DNA of 64,000 nucleotides from CAYPTY01 sp964413935 (GCA_964413935.1 CAYPTY010000001.1:124001-188000), one strand, 5' to 3'; positions 1-10,465 are shown, counted from the first letter of the stretch. The notes: a model not told the origin generated them from the sequence alone. Numbers and translations: made by a program.

Positions 1-262
1 ATGGTGATACAAAAGAACCTATAACAAATACTTTATGTGCCTGCAGTCTGCTTGCCAGATACCCTACTCTTTTTATATGGGCGTTCCTTTCATCTTTAGT
101 GAAGCCGGTTTTCGGAAAAATATCTCTTATGGCATCCCCATCCAGGTGTTCTACCTCATAGCCTCTCTCTTGAATGACCTCAAAAAGCTTCTCCGAAATA
201 GTGCTTTTTCCGGAACCTGAAAGGCCTGTGAACCACAATACCGTTGGTTTCCATCTTTTCAT
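1..262 (-). CDS. cysC: Adenylylsulfate kinase, N-terminal part (cut by window edge)
   Basis: Translating the minus strand from the ATG at 260-262 gives a protein that begins MKRWKPTVLWFTGLSGSGKS. It carries the P-loop GLSGSGKS at about residues 14-21 and the APS-kinase motif DGDAIRD at about residues 46-52, and then runs off the window with no stop. The family phosphorylates adenosine 5'-phosphosulfate to PAPS in sulfate activation. It lies 42 bp downstream of cysQ, whose product removes PAP/PAPS, and after an SLC13-type transporter, so a small sulfate-handling cluster is likely. About 87 codons are visible, roughly the first 40 percent of a usual 200-residue kinase. It could be the kinase half of a longer CysN/C fusion only if the fusion were reversed, which is unlikely. 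Confidence 0.9.
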   Translation of the reverse strand, partial: MKRWKPTVLWFTGLSGSGKSTISEKLFEVIQERGYEVEHLDGDAIRDIFPKTGFTKDERNAHIKRVGYLASRLQAHKVFVIGSFVSP

Positions 263-263
263 G

Positions 264-298
264 AAGTTTGGAATTTGGAGTTTGGAATTTGGAATTTC
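264..298. repeat. Heptad array A (5 units of GAATTTG type)
   Basis: Five consecutive 7-bp units read AAGTTTG, GAATTTG, GAGTTTG, GAATTTG, GAATTTC. The array fills nearly all of the gap between cysQ and cysC. It belongs to the same period-7 family as the arrays at 2.9, 13.3, 14.7, 15.2, 16.3 and 18.9 kb. Confidence 0.8.
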
Positions 299-304
299 AC
301 GGGA

Positions 305-1051
305 TCAGAAACCGATTACAAAATTCGGATTCAGTAAATTTTCTTTGTTGTACTTGAGGCCGGATTCATGCACCCCTTCCCTGGCCGAATATCGATAGAC
401 TGCATCACCGGCAGCTACATCCCACTCCATGGTAGGCCCCATTCGGGGGTAGATATCCGCAGAACCATCTGCTACCAGGCAGATCTTCAGGGATGATCCG
501 CTTTTGATGCGTTCCCGGATGATAATTCCTTCCTGATTGATGTATTCTTCCAGCGCATCCGAACCGTGCGACCGGCTCTCTATGATGGATAAGGGGCGGG
601 ATTTATCAGCGGCTTCAGAGAAAATACGCACTCTTTCCCCATTCGCTTTCAGCAGAAAAGAGCCATCTTCCCGGCTGCCATAGTACATTACATCCAGTGC
701 CGGTGCATAAACCACACCCAGAACCGGGATGCCTTCTTCGATAAGGGCGATATTGACGGTGAATTCATCATTCTTTTTGATGAACTCCTTGGTGCCATCC
801 AGCGGGTCAATGAGGAAAAAACGCTCCCATTCTTTCCTGATATCATAATCGGGCACCCCGTTTTCTTCAGAAATCAGCGGGATATCAGGATAGTGATCCT
901 TCAATGCGGTCGTGATCACTCTGTTTGATGCCAGGTCTGCTTTAGTCAGGGGTGAATCGTCACTTTTCGACTCAACCTCAATATCTTCAGAATAATAGCT
1001 AAGGGTTTCAAGACCGGCCTCTCTGGCGATCTCGAGCAAATGATCCGTCAT
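305..1051 (-). CDS. cysQ: 3'(2'),5'-bisphosphate nucleotidase, CysQ-type
   Basis: An inositol-monophosphatase-fold phosphatase of 248 residues, normal for CysQ, which hydrolyses PAP or PAPS so that they do not build up during sulfate assimilation. Visible metal-site motifs are SEENG at about residue 63, IDPLDGTKEF at about 81-90 and WDVAAGDAV at about 209-217. The ATG at 1051 overlaps the stop of the upstream transporter gene as TGATG, which favours this start over a TTG 15 bp earlier and implies translational coupling. cysC follows downstream. The preceding transporter and the following APS kinase support a sulfur role rather than inositol phosphate hydrolysis, although this fold can take several substrates. 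Confidence 0.88.
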   Translation of the reverse strand: MTDHLLEIAREAGLETLSYYSEDIEVESKSDDSPLTKADLASNRVITTALKDHYPDIPLISEENGVPDYDIRKEWERFFLIDPLDGTKEFIKKNDEFTVNIALIEEGIPVLGVVYAPALDVMYYGSREDGSFLLKANGERVRIFSEAADKSRPLSIIESRSHGSDALEEYINQEGIIIRERIKSGSSLKICLVADGSADIYPRMGPTMEWDVAAGDAVYRYSAREGVHESGLKYNKENLLNPNFVIGF

Positions 1052-2856
1052 CAGAATAATTCCCAAATTAATGGCACCAAAGATACCGTTATTAGCCCAA
1101 TGATCAAATTCAGAGGTAAACCAACTCTGGTGAAGTCAGTATATCGATAACCCCCGGGGCCGTAAACCATCAGATTGGTCTGATAGCCGACCGGAGTAAC
1201 AAATGAACTGGAGGCCGCTACCAGAACTACAATGGCAAAGGGGATGATGCTGGCTCCAAGTGACTGAGCTGTGGATTCGATAATGGGAAATATCAGCACT
1301 GCAGCCGCCACATTGGTTATCAGTTCAGTGAGCAACCAGGTGGATAGATAGGTGAGTGCCAGTGCCAGCATGATTTCATCCCCGGATATACTCATCAGCC
1401 AGCCTGCCACACTTTCTGCTACTCCGGTCAAAAGCAGTGCATTACCCAGGCCCAGTGCAGAACCGATGGCAATGAGCACTCTCCAGTTGATAAATTCCAG
1501 TGCCGTGGAATAGCGGGTACATCGAAAGAAAATCATGCCTGCTGCAGCCAGAAATGATGCCTGTAAAATGGATAGCAAGCCACTGGAAGCAAGAATAACC
1601 ATAGAAATCAGGATAGCCACAGCATGTCCCGATTTTTCATAGGTAACCGGCCTGGATTCATCAACCGGATTTACCAGATAAAACTCATTGGAGTTTTTGT
1701 AGCGACTAAAAAAACGCGGATGGGCCTCCAGCAGCAGAATATCTCCGCTTCGTAGCTTGATGTCTCCCACCTTTTCCTTCAGCCTTTCCCCACTTCTGGA
1801 TACGGCCAGCACCACCGCATTGTATCTTTCCCTGAACTGTCCTTCTTTGATGGTTCTTCCTACCACGGGATTGGAGGGAGAGACAACCGCTTCAATCAGT
1901 TTTCTTTCGTTGCGGGGAGCGTCAAGCTTAAAAATCTGATCAGCTGCTGCAATCAGACCATCAATTTGATGAAGATCAATAATGGAGTCAATCACGCCAG
2001 TGAATATGAGCCGGTCACCGGACTGTAGTATTTCATAGGGACCAACGGCCGGCAGGGTTCTTGTACCCCTTTGTATTTCAACCAGGAAGAGTCCGGGGAG
2101 GGACCGGAGTCCTGCTTTTTCAATACTTTTTCCGGCCAGGGTACTATCCTTATCTACAATCATTTCAATGGTGTATTCCCGTGTATCCTCAAACGACTGA
2201 AAACCCGATTTCCGGGCGGGGATCAGGCTGTTCCCAAAAAGATAAAGGTACATAAAGCCGGCAATCGCGGCGGGCAAACCCACCCATGCCGGTTCAAAGA
2301 AGCCCAGGGAACGAGTTCCGGCCTCTTCTACCAGCAATCCGTTTATAATAAGATTGGTACTGGTTCCGATCAGGGTGCAGGTTCCACCCAGAATGGCGGC
2401 ATAACTTAAAGGAATTAACAATTTGGAAACGGATATGCCTGCCTTGCGGCTCCACTTTTCAAGGGCCGGAATAAAGGCCGCCACGATGGGCGTGTTGTTA
2501 AAAAAGGCGCTCATCAGCATAACAGGAGCCATGATTCTGGCCTGTGCGGAACGTACCCCCTGCGTGTTGCCCATCAGCCTGCTTACCACATAATGAATGG
2601 CTCCGGTTTCTTTCAATCCGGCCGCAACCACATATAAAGCCGCTATGGTGAGTAAGCCCTGATTGGAAAAGCCACCCAGGGCCGCCTCAACCGGAATAAT
2701 CCCGAAAATGATTACCAGAGAGATGCCACCAAATAAGATGAGTTCGGCTGAAATGGAGGTGCTGACCAGCAAAGCCAGACACAGCAATACCACAAAAATG
2801 ACGAAGTAAAAGGAAAAAACTTCTGATTGCAGTATGTGAAGTAGCTCGATGAGCAA
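1051..2856 (-). CDS. SLC13-family anion permease with two RCK_C (TrkA-C) domains
   Basis: A 601-residue polytopic membrane protein. Hydrophobic segments occupy about residues 1-210 and 410-601, separated by a soluble stretch (about 220-390) that looks like two TrkA-C/RCK_C domains. The segment ALGGFSNQGLLTIAALYVVA and the SNP-like motif near FFNNTPIVAAF are typical of the SLC13/DASS-type sodium-coupled anion transporters. Sulfate is the most plausible substrate because cysQ and cysC follow, but the family also moves dicarboxylates, so the substrate is inferred. No ATG is available near the N-terminus; translation seems to begin at TTG 2856. Its stop overlaps the cysQ start (TGATG). A three-unit heptad array lies just upstream. 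Confidence 0.85.
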   Translation of the reverse strand: MLIELLHILQSEVFSFYFVIFVVLLCLALLVSTSISAELILFGGISLVIIFGIIPVEAALGGFSNQGLLTIAALYVVAAGLKETGAIHYVVSRLMGNTQGVRSAQARIMAPVMLMSAFFNNTPIVAAFIPALEKWSRKAGISVSKLLIPLSYAAILGGTCTLIGTSTNLIINGLLVEEAGTRSLGFFEPAWVGLPAAIAGFMYLYLFGNSLIPARKSGFQSFEDTREYTIEMIVDKDSTLAGKSIEKAGLRSLPGLFLVEIQRGTRTLPAVGPYEILQSGDRLIFTGVIDSIIDLHQIDGLIAAADQIFKLDAPRNERKLIEAVVSPSNPVVGRTIKEGQFRERYNAVVLAVSRSGERLKEKVGDIKLRSGDILLLEAHPRFFSRYKNSNEFYLVNPVDESRPVTYEKSGHAVAILISMVILASSGLLSILQASFLAAAGMIFFRCTRYSTALEFINWRVLIAIGSALGLGNALLLTGVAESVAGWLMSISGDEIMLALALTYLSTWLLTELITNVAAAVLIFPIIESTAQSLGASIIPFAIVVLVAASSSFVTPVGYQTNLMVYGPGGYRYTDFTRVGLPLNLIIGLITVSLVPLIWELF

Positions 2857-2861
2857 TATTG

Positions 2862-2882
2862 CAGTGTTTTGTGTTTAGTGTT
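2862..2882. repeat. Heptad array (3 units of TAGTGTT type)
   Basis: CAGTGTT, TTGTGTT and TAGTGTT occur back to back, filling most of the 29-bp gap between wecC and the SLC13 transporter. It is the shortest member of the period-7 family, so chance is not fully excluded. Confidence 0.55.
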
Positions 2883-2885
2883 TAA

Positions 2886-4088
2886 TTATTCAACACCACA
2901 AAAGTTGAGAATGATTTTGTCTTTGGCGGCTTTGTTGCTTTTAAACTCATCATGGGCCACCAGATAGGCGATGATGTCCGCTTTTTCCAGGGCTTCTTTG
3001 GTTTCAGTGAGTTTGAAGAGTTTGTGGCTCTTAATGTTGGGCTCCACGATATACACTTCTTCATCCTGCATGTCCTGTATCACCTTCTGCACAATGTATT
3101 TGGCCGGGGATTCACGCAAGTCATCCACATTGGGCTTGAAGGCCAGTCCCATGAGAGCCAGCTTTGGCTTACGGCCATGCCTGATTTCAAATTCCTTGCG
3201 GGCGGTGGTAATCTTCTCCGCCACCCAGAAGGATTTATAATTATTGATCTCCCGGGCTTTGGCAATAAGCTGGGATTCCAGCGGATAATCGCTGAGAATG
3301 AAATAGGGATCCACGGCAATGCAGTGTCCGCCTACCCCAGCTCCTGGCCAGAGGATATTCACCCGCGGGTGTTTGTTGGCCAGGGTGATCAGCTCCCACA
3401 CATTAATGCCGGCTTTGTCGCAGATCAGGCTGAGCTCGTTGGCAAAGGCAATCTGCACATCCCGGCTGGAGTTCTCCACCAGCTTGCACATCTCCGCCGT
3501 CTTGGCATTGGTTTCATGAATTTCCCCTTCCACAAAGAGCTCATAAAAGGCCCGCGCTTTCTTTGTGGAGGCTTCGTCCACCCCGCCCACAACCCGGTCG
3601 TTCTGCTTCAGCTCATACATGATATTCCCGGGAAGCACCCTTTCCGGACAATAAGCCAGATGAATCATACCGGCCAGCTCCGGCCTTTCGGCCTCAATCA
3701 GATGCTGCACTTTTTCGGTGGTTCCAATTGGTGAGGTGGACTCAATAATGAGCAGGTCGCCCTCTTTCAGCAGTGGTATGACGGAGCGGGTGGCCGCCAG
3801 AACAAAAGAAATATCCGGCTCTTTTTTTTCATTGAAGGGCGTTGGTACCACAATCAGATAGGTATCGGCCTGTACCGGCTCGGTGCTGGCTGTAAGCAGT
3901 TTCTTTTCAACCGCATCCTGCACCATCAGCTGAAGATCCGGTTCATGAAAATGTACATCTCCCCGGTTGATGGTCTCCACCACCTCTTCTTTGATGTCCA
4001 TGCCATAGACCCGAATTCCGCCTGAGGCCAGCATGGCGGCGGTGGGTAATCCGATGTATCCCAGTCCCAGTATGCTTACTTCATTCAT
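2886..4088 (-). CDS. wecC: UDP-N-acetyl-D-mannosamine (nucleotide-sugar) dehydrogenase
   Basis: An NAD-dependent UDP-sugar 6-dehydrogenase of the UDP-glucose/GDP-mannose dehydrogenase family, 400 residues. The N-terminal dinucleotide site [10 protein letters not shown] is at about residues 8-17 and the catalytic-cysteine motif [15 protein letters not shown] at about 251-265. The ATG at 4088 overlaps the wecB stop as ATGA, so the two are translated in tandem. With WecB it would convert UDP-GlcNAc to UDP-ManNAcA, a precursor of acidic surface polysaccharides. A UDP-GalNAc-type dehydrogenase (WbpA-like) is an alternative, but direct coupling to the 2-epimerase favours WecC. Confidence 0.88.
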   Translation of the reverse strand: MNEVSILGLGYIGLPTAAMLASGGIRVYGMDIKEEVVETINRGDVHFHEPDLQLMVQDAVEKKLLTASTEPVQADTYLIVVPTPFNEKKEPDISFVLAATRSVIPLLKEGDLLIIESTSPIGTTEKVQHLIEAERPELAGMIHLAYCPERVLPGNIMYELKQNDRVVGGVDEASTKKARAFYELFVEGEIHETNAKTAEMCKLVENSSRDVQIAFANELSLICDKAGINVWELITLANKHPRVNILWPGAGVGGHCIAVDPYFILSDYPLESQLIAKAREINNYKSFWVAEKITTARKEFEIRHGRKPKLALMGLAFKPNVDDLRESPAKYIVQKVIQDMQDEEVYIVEPNIKSHKLFKLTETKEALEKADIIAYLVAHDEFKSNKAAKDKIILNFCGVE

Positions 4089-5218
4089 GCCCAAAGCTCC
4101 GCACTTTTAAGGTAATCCGCAATGCGCTCACAGGCTTTGCCATCCCCGTAGGGATTGTGTTTCATACTCATTTCCTCATAGGCTTTTTCATCATCCAGCA
4201 GAAGCCGGCATTCCATAACAATCTTCTGCCTGTCGGTGCCCACCAGAATCACCGTGCCCGCTTCCACCGCCTCCGGCCGCTCTGTTGTTTCCCGCATCAC
4301 CAGCACCGGCTTGCCAAGGGAGGGAGCTTCTTCCTGCACCCCGCCACTGTCGGTGATGATCAGATGGGAGCGGTTCATGAGATGGATGAAAGCCTCATAG
4401 GGCTGGGGATCGATGAGTTTGATGGCCGGGTGATTACCCAGAATCTCATACACGGGTTTCTGCACATTGGGATTGAGATGTACCGGATAAATCACCTGCA
4501 CATCGCCCCGGTCGGCAATCTCCCGCAGGGCATGACAGATATCCAGAAATCCCTGCCCGAAGTTCTCCCGCCGATGGCCGGTTACCAGAATCATTCTCTT
4601 CTCCGGATCCATCAGACTGTCCAGCTGCTGAATGCTGGCCGGTTTTTTCTCCTCGATGATTTCAAGTCCGGTATAGAGGGCGTCAATCACTGTGTTTCCG
4701 GTCACCACAATCTGTTCTTCCCTCACTCCTTCAGCCAATAAATTTTGCTTTGCGCGCTCGGTGGGTGCCAGGTGAAGGTCCGTCAGTACACCCGTAATTT
4801 TACGGTTGATCTCTTCCGGGAAGGGGGCCCATTTATTGCCGGTTCGGAGTCCGGCTTCCACATGGCAGATTCTAAGGTTTGAGTAATAGGAAGCTATGCT
4901 TGAAACCATGGTGGTTGTGGTATCCCCGTGAACCAGTACCAGATCGGGTTGTACTTCTTCCAGAATGGGTTTCAGGCCGAGGAGCAGTCTGGAGGTGAGG
5001 CTGAACAGATCCTGTCCGGGCTGCATGATATTCAGGTCGTAATCCGGTGTTATGTCAAAGAAATCCAGCACCTGATCCAGCATCTCCCGGTGCTGGGCAG
5101 TCACGCAGACTATGACTTCAAAGTGTTCCGCTTCTGTTTTCAGTTTCCAGACCAGGGGAGCCATTTTAATGGCTTCAGGTCGGGTTCCAAATACAAATAA
5201 AAGGCTTTGCTTAGCCAT
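4085..5218 (-). CDS. wecB: UDP-N-acetylglucosamine 2-epimerase (non-hydrolysing)
   Basis: 377 residues, the usual length. Family signatures are [15 protein letters not shown] at residues 10-24, HVEAGLRTG near 119, GHRRENFG near 216 and [10 protein letters not shown] near 294. The enzyme interconverts UDP-GlcNAc and UDP-ManNAc. It is followed by wecC with a 4-bp overlap and preceded, 13 bp away, by the SLBB export gene, forming a polysaccharide precursor and export unit. Confidence 0.93.
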   Translation of the reverse strand: MAKQSLLFVFGTRPEAIKMAPLVWKLKTEAEHFEVIVCVTAQHREMLDQVLDFFDITPDYDLNIMQPGQDLFSLTSRLLLGLKPILEEVQPDLVLVHGDTTTTMVSSIASYYSNLRICHVEAGLRTGNKWAPFPEEINRKITGVLTDLHLAPTERAKQNLLAEGVREEQIVVTGNTVIDALYTGLEIIEEKKPASIQQLDSLMDPEKRMILVTGHRRENFGQGFLDICHALREIADRGDVQVIYPVHLNPNVQKPVYEILGNHPAIKLIDPQPYEAFIHLMNRSHLIITDSGGVQEEAPSLGKPVLVMRETTERPEAVEAGTVILVGTDRQKIVMECRLLLDDEKAYEEMSMKHNPYGDGKACERIADYLKSAELWA

Positions 5219-5231
5219 AAAGAGAATCAGC

Positions 5232-7682
5232 CTATTGATTCAACCGATCAACCAGCAGAATGATGGTCAACGTGGAAGTCAGCAGAGCGGTGGATTCACC
5301 CAGAATTTCCTTGAAGGTCGGTTTATCACTTTCCGGTCTGGGTTCTTCGAAAATGACCCGGATGGTGGCTCCGTCATCCACCGTGGGATTGTCTTTGAAG
5401 AGGCCTTTACGCTTCACCCGGAAGGTGGCTCCGTTGGCCTGGGTCAGTAGCAGATATTTGTAGGAGTTGGGCTGCAATCCACCGCTACGGTCAAGATAGT
5501 AACTGAACTTGGCTCCGGGCTCATATTTGATGAAACCATCCAATGCCACATTGCCGGTAACCAGCACCGCATTGGGGGTTTCCGGTATGAAAAGCTCATC
5601 CCCGTCCTGAATCTGCACATCGGCATCCTGGTCACCGCTGAGTATCTTATCCAGTTCAATCACCACATTTTCCCCCCGGCGCCGAAGACGCGCCCCTTTT
5701 GCATATCCCTCAGCTGTTAAACCACCGGCACGCCGAATCACATCGGAAAGCTTTTCGTTTTCCCTAAGAACGGTGTAGACTCCCGGGAATTCCACTTCTC
5801 CGCTGAGGGTGATGGTGGTTTGTGGCTCATATTTGGGATTATTCCGTACATAGACGCGGTCTTCATCCTGCAGGTCAAATCCGGCCGATTTATCCAGCAG
5901 GGCCCAGAAATCGTCTACGGAGTAAAAACGGTCCTTGGCTGAGTCTTCCTCAATGAGCTCAAAGGTAATTTTGCGTGTTTTTTCAGTATCGTCTTCCAGT
6001 CGCTCGGTGCGGGTAATTTCCAGCTCCCCGGTGTAGGCTCTTTTGGTGAATCCGCCAGCTTTGAGGATGAGCTGCTCCAGGGTCATGTCTTCGGTGAGTT
6101 CAAAGGCTCCGGGATTGGTCACCGCTCCGTTAATGAATACCTGTTTGTTTTCAATTTCCTGCACCCGGTTGGAGAAGACCTGCAGCACATCTCTTCTTTC
6201 CAGGCTGAGGTTCTGCGAGGGATCGTTTTCCAGAGCTTTCATCAGGTCAATGCTGAAGGAGACTTTGGTGGAGTCATCACGGGTTCGGGTCAGTACGGCC
6301 CGGCCAATGAGGGCATCATCCCGCAGGCTGTCGGCTTTCAGGATTAAATCGCTCACGTTGGTGAGGCTCTGCTCCAGCTGATAGGTTCCGGGCTGATTCA
6401 CCGCCCCGGTGATGCGCACATATTCATCCGACACTTCGGAAATACGGAAGAGGCGGATTTTATCCCCGTCAAAGAGAGGGATATCGGCGTCGCCCATCAG
6501 GGTGTTACGCAGGTTGAAGTCCAGAATTTCACGGGCAAAGCTGGGATCCTGTCTTTCCTGCAGGGGCACAATACGGCTGATCTGAAAACGGTCCCCGTAG
6601 GCTTCGGGTCTCAGGCCACCGGCAAATACCACCAGGTCCTGAACCTGCTCCCCATCTTTAAGCTCGTAAATGGCCGGTCTTAAAACGGGTCCTTGGATCG
6701 AGATTTCCGTTTTTCGGGGCGGAATGAAAATGCGATCGTTGGAAAGGATAGGTACCGTACTGGGATCTATACCTTTTAGTAACAGATCATAAAAATCAAC
6801 GGTAGCGATGACTTTGCTATTCCTTATAATTTTGACATCCCTTAAAGTACCATTTACTGTAGGTCCGCCAACACCATATAGCACATTAAAAATGGTGGAA
6901 TTACTCGGGAAGGTATAACCACCGGGATTTCTCACCTCGCCAAGTACGAAAACTTCGATTGGTTTGAAGCGGGTCACCGTAACATCCATAAAAATGGTGG
7001 GGGGATCCTTAACCAGTCCTGAGTAGCTTTTTGAAAGTCTTAGTTTCAGTGATTCCCGTAGATCAGCGAGTGTTTGTCCGGCTACCGTGAACTGACCGAT
7101 GGTTGGAATAAATATTCTTCCTTCTACATCAACCTCTAGATCGTACTGGAATTCCGTAGCACCCCAGACGGATAGACGTAACTGGTCTTCCGGGCCGATT
7201 ACATAGCCGGCATCAACGGGACCAATATTTGATGGCTGAAAGGGATCGGGAGTGTCCCCGAAAATTTTATATCCGAAATATTCCAGACCGTCTTTAGTAG
7301 GAGCCGGACGGGTTTCGGGTGAAACATCGGTTACCGGAAGTTCGGCAACCTCGGACGGTGTTACTGAGGTGCCGCGTAGATCCGTCACATTACCGGCATC
7401 GCCTTCAGATCCCGCCTGTGATTCCCTGAGCTGAATCAGATATTCCTGAATCTGTGCTTCCGGGATGCCGTTCTGACGGGCAAAGCGGGCCAGAGCCTGC
7501 GGATCATTGGGATTTACACCGGCTCTGCGGGCCAGCTCCTGCGCCTGCTGCAGGGTGAGTCCCCGCCGGTCCAGTTCCTGTTGAAGGGATCCCTGTGCCT
7601 GTACCGCGGATGACAGTGACAGGGGTGTGATGCAGATGATGAGTCCCAAAGCCAGGCCTCTCAGAATATGTGGGTACTTCAA
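5232..7682 (-). CDS. Polysaccharide export outer-membrane protein with multiple SLBB domains (Wza-like)
   Basis: 816 residues with a signal peptide (about 1-29, cut after VQAQ). Next comes a short helical segment rich in [16 protein letters not shown] sequence, then the polysaccharide-export domain starting near [15 protein letters not shown] (about 161-175). At least five SLBB-like repeats follow, recognisable by recurring [28 protein letters not shown] and GNVALDG segments. A hydrophobic helix closes the C-terminus ([13 protein letters not shown]). Family members form the outer-membrane channel for exopolysaccharide or capsule. Unlike classical Wza there is no lipobox cysteine at the signal-peptide end. 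The precursor genes wecB and wecC follow directly. This is probably the first gene of the operon; a 94-bp gap lies upstream without a clear promoter. Confidence 0.85.
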   Translation of the reverse strand: MKYPHILRGLALGLIICITPLSLSSAVQAQGSLQQELDRRGLTLQQAQELARRAGVNPNDPQALARFARQNGIPEAQIQEYLIQLRESQAGSEGDAGNVTDLRGTSVTPSEVAELPVTDVSPETRPAPTKDGLEYFGYKIFGDTPDPFQPSNIGPVDAGYVIGPEDQLRLSVWGATEFQYDLEVDVEGRIFIPTIGQFTVAGQTLADLRESLKLRLSKSYSGLVKDPPTIFMDVTVTRFKPIEVFVLGEVRNPGGYTFPSNSTIFNVLYGVGGPTVNGTLRDVKIIRNSKVIATVDFYDLLLKGIDPSTVPILSNDRIFIPPRKTEISIQGPVLRPAIYELKDGEQVQDLVVFAGGLRPEAYGDRFQISRIVPLQERQDPSFAREILDFNLRNTLMGDADIPLFDGDKIRLFRISEVSDEYVRITGAVNQPGTYQLEQSLTNVSDLILKADSLRDDALIGRAVLTRTRDDSTKVSFSIDLMKALENDPSQNLSLERRDVLQVFSNRVQEIENKQVFINGAVTNPGAFELTEDMTLEQLILKAGGFTKRAYTGELEITRTERLEDDTEKTRKITFELIEEDSAKDRFYSVDDFWALLDKSAGFDLQDEDRVYVRNNPKYEPQTTITLSGEVEFPGVYTVLRENEKLSDVIRRAGGLTAEGYAKGARLRRRGENVVIELDKILSGDQDADVQIQDGDELFIPETPNAVLVTGNVALDGFIKYEPGAKFSYYLDRSGGLQPNSYKYLLLTQANGATFRVKRKGLFKDNPTVDDGATIRVIFEEPRPESDKPTFKEILGESTALLTSTLTIILLVDRLNQ

Positions 7683-7776
7683 ATCGCCGTAATTTCTTTC
7701 TGTTTACAAGCTTAAAAGGTATGAAAACTTACAGAATTCAGAAATGCTTTATTAATGCGCACATTCTGAATCAATT

Positions 7777-9573
7777 TCAGATTTTCAGCCTGAATTGTAT
7801 CCCCACATTGGACCTGCGGTTCCCGGTTATGTGATCCAAGCCACTGCCCATTTCGAAGCTGTCTTCCCAGAGCGTGACCGCATATTTTGCTGAGAGCTCT
7901 GCATAGCGGCCCAGATCCAGGGAAAGCAACACATAGAAGCGCTGCCCTTCCCCGTTCAGCAGGGCATTGGTCATCACAAAACGGAGGTCGTTTTCAAACT
8001 GATAGAGTCGGGCGTCGAAGGCATCGGTTTGAAAGAAGGTGAGGCGGCTGTCCAGATTCAGTCCGGGCATGGGCTGCCAGCGAATGTCCTGAAAAAGCAG
8101 GAATCCAAACTCGGTGGATTCTCCCCTATCGGTTTGTCTCGCCACTTCAATGCGGGTACGCAGCCGCAGTTGGCTACTAACCTGCTTCTGCAGCTGGCTC
8201 CGGATGCTGCTTCGGCCCGCTTCCCCCAACATGCGTACTTCCCGCCCGAAAAGATCGCTTTGCCGGTACTCGGCCGAGCGCACCTCATGCCTGAGCAGTA
8301 CATAAAATTCGGTTAAGCGATCGAAGTCCACTTCCATCAGCCCCAGGTAATCCCTGCCTATGCCCGGACTCGAAATACTGAATCGGGATGCAGGATGGCG
8401 ATAGTGATCCGCGTAGGCGGACAGGATGAACTTCCGGCTAAGACGGTGTCGAATCCCGGCATAAAAACCTTCTTCATTCCGGGGCGCTCCGGAGAATTCC
8501 CCGAAGGCATTCCCGAAAAAGGACTGATAACGGGCACTGTAATTCCGGTAGATGAGGATGGCTTCCGTATTCCCGAAATCCAGCTCCTTGCCGACGACCA
8601 TAGCCTTCGCTTTGTTGGCACTCATGGCCGCTTCTCCAAAAAGGGAGAGTCGGCCGGTATTGAAGATTGCATCCGTGGAAATAACCCGGTTTAACTGCCC
8701 GCTGAAGGCATTGGGATCGGTTGAACGGACCGGTCGGTTAAATCTATTAGAAAGAGCGTTAAGGCCAATCTGGAATTCCTTCCGCTGGAAAGCCACCCGC
8801 CCGCCGGCAGTGAGCTGATGCAGATTATTGCGCCGGCCGAATTCATTTTGTGTGCGGTGCAATCCGCTGCTGGTGGGAAAGCGATAGGTGCTGTCGGTGA
8901 GCGGTGAGGCCGTGCGTCTTCGGTCGGAATAAAACACAGTGGCCTGCAGCTCCCGCCCAACGCTTACAGCAGCTCCCCGGAAGAAGTCGGTTTCCTGGGC
9001 TGAGGCATAAGCCCGGATTCCGGATCGCCGGCGCTGCGGGCCCCGGATCACTTCCCGCCCTTTGCCGAAGGCTCCGCCGTTCCACAGCAGCAACCCCTGC
9101 CCGAAGTTCAGGGCATAATCGCCGATCACCAGATGCCGGAGCACCCCGGCATCCTGCACGGAGAGATGCATGGAGGTAAAATCAAAAGCGGGGACCCGGC
9201 CAAGGGCTTCACCCGCATCTTTTTCCTGTGAGAGGTTTAGGGATACACGTTTACTTTTATACCTCATCCTCTGAAAATAGCGCAGGGGTGAGCCCAGGTA
9301 TCCACCTGAGGAGTCCGCCCGCTCATAGCCTTCCTGCCTTTGCAGCACGGTCTGCACCCGGCTGATGAACTCAAATCCCGGCTTCTCATTCAGGTCGATG
9401 AGCCACTGCGCCAGCCGCTCCCCTTCTTCGGCCAGGGCTTCCTCATCAAATTCCTCGAAAACTTTCTCCAGCTCGTCCTGCACTTTCACAGAATCGCTCT
9501 GCGCCTGGACGTCGCTGAGTCCTGACAGACACAAACAAAGCCCGATCAAGCTGCAGGCTGAGAATGCCTTCAT
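7777..9573 (-). CDS. Outer-membrane beta-barrel protein, unknown function
   Basis: 598 residues with a signal peptide (about 1-24, VQAQ cut), then a short acidic helical region (about 30-75) and a long stretch of alternating polar and hydrophobic strands rich in R, Y and F. It ends in a strand with a terminal aromatic-free RLKI. The segment DYALNFGQGLLLWNG resembles the barrel part of helix-hairpin-helix outer-membrane proteins of the Bacteroidota, but I see no helix-hairpin-helix here; the short N-terminal helical region may be its remnant. Its ATG overlaps the stop of the preceding outer-membrane gene (ATGA), so the two are coupled. Confidence is high for gene and location, low for role. 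Confidence 0.6.
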   Translation of the reverse strand: MKAFSACSLIGLCLCLSGLSDVQAQSDSVKVQDELEKVFEEFDEEALAEEGERLAQWLIDLNEKPGFEFISRVQTVLQRQEGYERADSSGGYLGSPLRYFQRMRYKSKRVSLNLSQEKDAGEALGRVPAFDFTSMHLSVQDAGVLRHLVIGDYALNFGQGLLLWNGGAFGKGREVIRGPQRRRSGIRAYASAQETDFFRGAAVSVGRELQATVFYSDRRRTASPLTDSTYRFPTSSGLHRTQNEFGRRNNLHQLTAGGRVAFQRKEFQIGLNALSNRFNRPVRSTDPNAFSGQLNRVISTDAIFNTGRLSLFGEAAMSANKAKAMVVGKELDFGNTEAILIYRNYSARYQSFFGNAFGEFSGAPRNEEGFYAGIRHRLSRKFILSAYADHYRHPASRFSISSPGIGRDYLGLMEVDFDRLTEFYVLLRHEVRSAEYRQSDLFGREVRMLGEAGRSSIRSQLQKQVSSQLRLRTRIEVARQTDRGESTEFGFLLFQDIRWQPMPGLNLDSRLTFFQTDAFDARLYQFENDLRFVMTNALLNGEGQRFYVLLSLDLGRYAELSAKYAVTLWEDSFEMGSGLDHITGNRRSNVGIQFRLKI

Positions 9574-10397
9574 CCGCCCAGCCTCCTGCCAAAAGACAGT
9601 CCGGGTGTCAGGCCCAGCTGCCCATGCTGCTGCACCCCGAAATCCACCTTCCAGCCGGCTGATCGCAGACCAAAACCGCCCGACCAGGTCATGGGCTGGG
9701 TTGTGAATCCGCCCCGCAGAAAGACCCCTTCCGTCAATTCGGCTTCCAGGCCCTTCCGGAGACTCACCGGAAAGCGTACATCTTTGACTACATCGGCCAG
9801 CAGCAGCAATCGCTCATGCAGCCGTATACCCAGACCCAGTCCCAGTTCCCGCCTCAGCTCTTCCCCGAAGGCATATTCGGGTCGGTTTACGTTTATTGCC
9901 CGGAATCCCAGTTTGATATCCTTGCTAAGCGGAGACATTAATCCAAAATCCAGCCCCAGCGCCCCGGCGGCCTCATCAGCATAACTTCCTCCAAAGCTCA
10001 GACGATTGTAGTTCAGAGCCACGCCCAGTTGCACACCACTGAACGTGATTTTCTGGATCAGCCGGAAGTTCAGTTCACTGAAGAGTTCATCACCATAACG
10101 GTGAACCGCCAGCGCCGAAGCCATGTTTCCCTTTGCGTATCCGAATCCGCCAGCCGCAGCCATGTCGGTCAGCTCAGCCAGCCCGTAATTCCGGACGCCG
10201 TAAAAAGCTGCTTCAGGCTGTTGAAAAGGCAGGAGTGCCGGGTTCCCGAAAACAGCCCATTCGTTGTCTTCCAGGGCAATCACCGCCCCGCCCAGAGCCA
10301 GCCCACGGGCACCCGCCACGCCCTGCGCACTCAGCCTGCCTGCGAAAAAAATGGAACAGAGGGTTATTATTAAGCCCGAAGCAATATATCTTTGCAT
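9570..10397 (-). CDS. PorV/FadL-like outer-membrane protein
   Basis: 275 residues with a signal peptide ending LSAQ. The mature start has the pattern GARGLALGGAVIALEDNEWAVFGNPA, shown here in two overlapping parts: GARGLALGGAVIAL and then NEWAVFGNPA. This is the hallmark of PorV, PorQ and UPF0164 proteins (small FadL-type barrels). Its 4-bp overlap with the next barrel gene points to a paired outer-membrane function. It is shorter than the PorV at 38.5 kb (384 residues), so it is a paralogue. Role in type IX secretion is possible but not shown. Confidence 0.65.
   Translation of the reverse strand: MQRYIASGLIITLCSIFFAGRLSAQGVAGARGLALGGAVIALEDNEWAVFGNPALLPFQQPEAAFYGVRNYGLAELTDMAAAGGFGYAKGNMASALAVHRYGDELFSELNFRLIQKITFSGVQLGVALNYNRLSFGGSYADEAAGALGLDFGLMSPLSKDIKLGFRAINVNRPEYAFGEELRRELGLGLGIRLHERLLLLADVVKDVRFPVSLRKGLEAELTEGVFLRGGFTTQPMTWSGGFGLRSAGWKVDFGVQQHGQLGLTPGLSFGRRLGG
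10387..10394 (+). promoter_or_regulatory. Bacteroidetes-type -7 element for the DUF4835 gene
   Basis: TATCTTTG matches the TAnnTTTG -7 consensus exactly and lies about 70 bp before the chosen start. No good -33 TTTG is at the right distance. It overlaps the 5' end of the divergent minus-strand gene. Confidence 0.4.
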
Positions 10398-10465
10398 CTC
10401 TCTTGATGATCATTCAGCAGCCTGAGGCTGCACAATGTTTATCGCCCGAAACCGTATGTTCAGGC

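Noticed and set aside
2952..3734. 260-codon plus-strand open frame
   Set aside because: Lies fully antisense to wecC, whose motifs are intact; composition is typical of a shadow frame.
4157..4741. 194-codon plus-strand open frame
   Set aside because: Antisense to wecB; no recognisable domain and no gene-like start context.
10133..10465. N-terminal extension of the DUF4835 gene
   Set aside because: Would overlap the divergent outer-membrane gene by 265 bp and hide the signal peptide; ATG 10466 gives a proper one.
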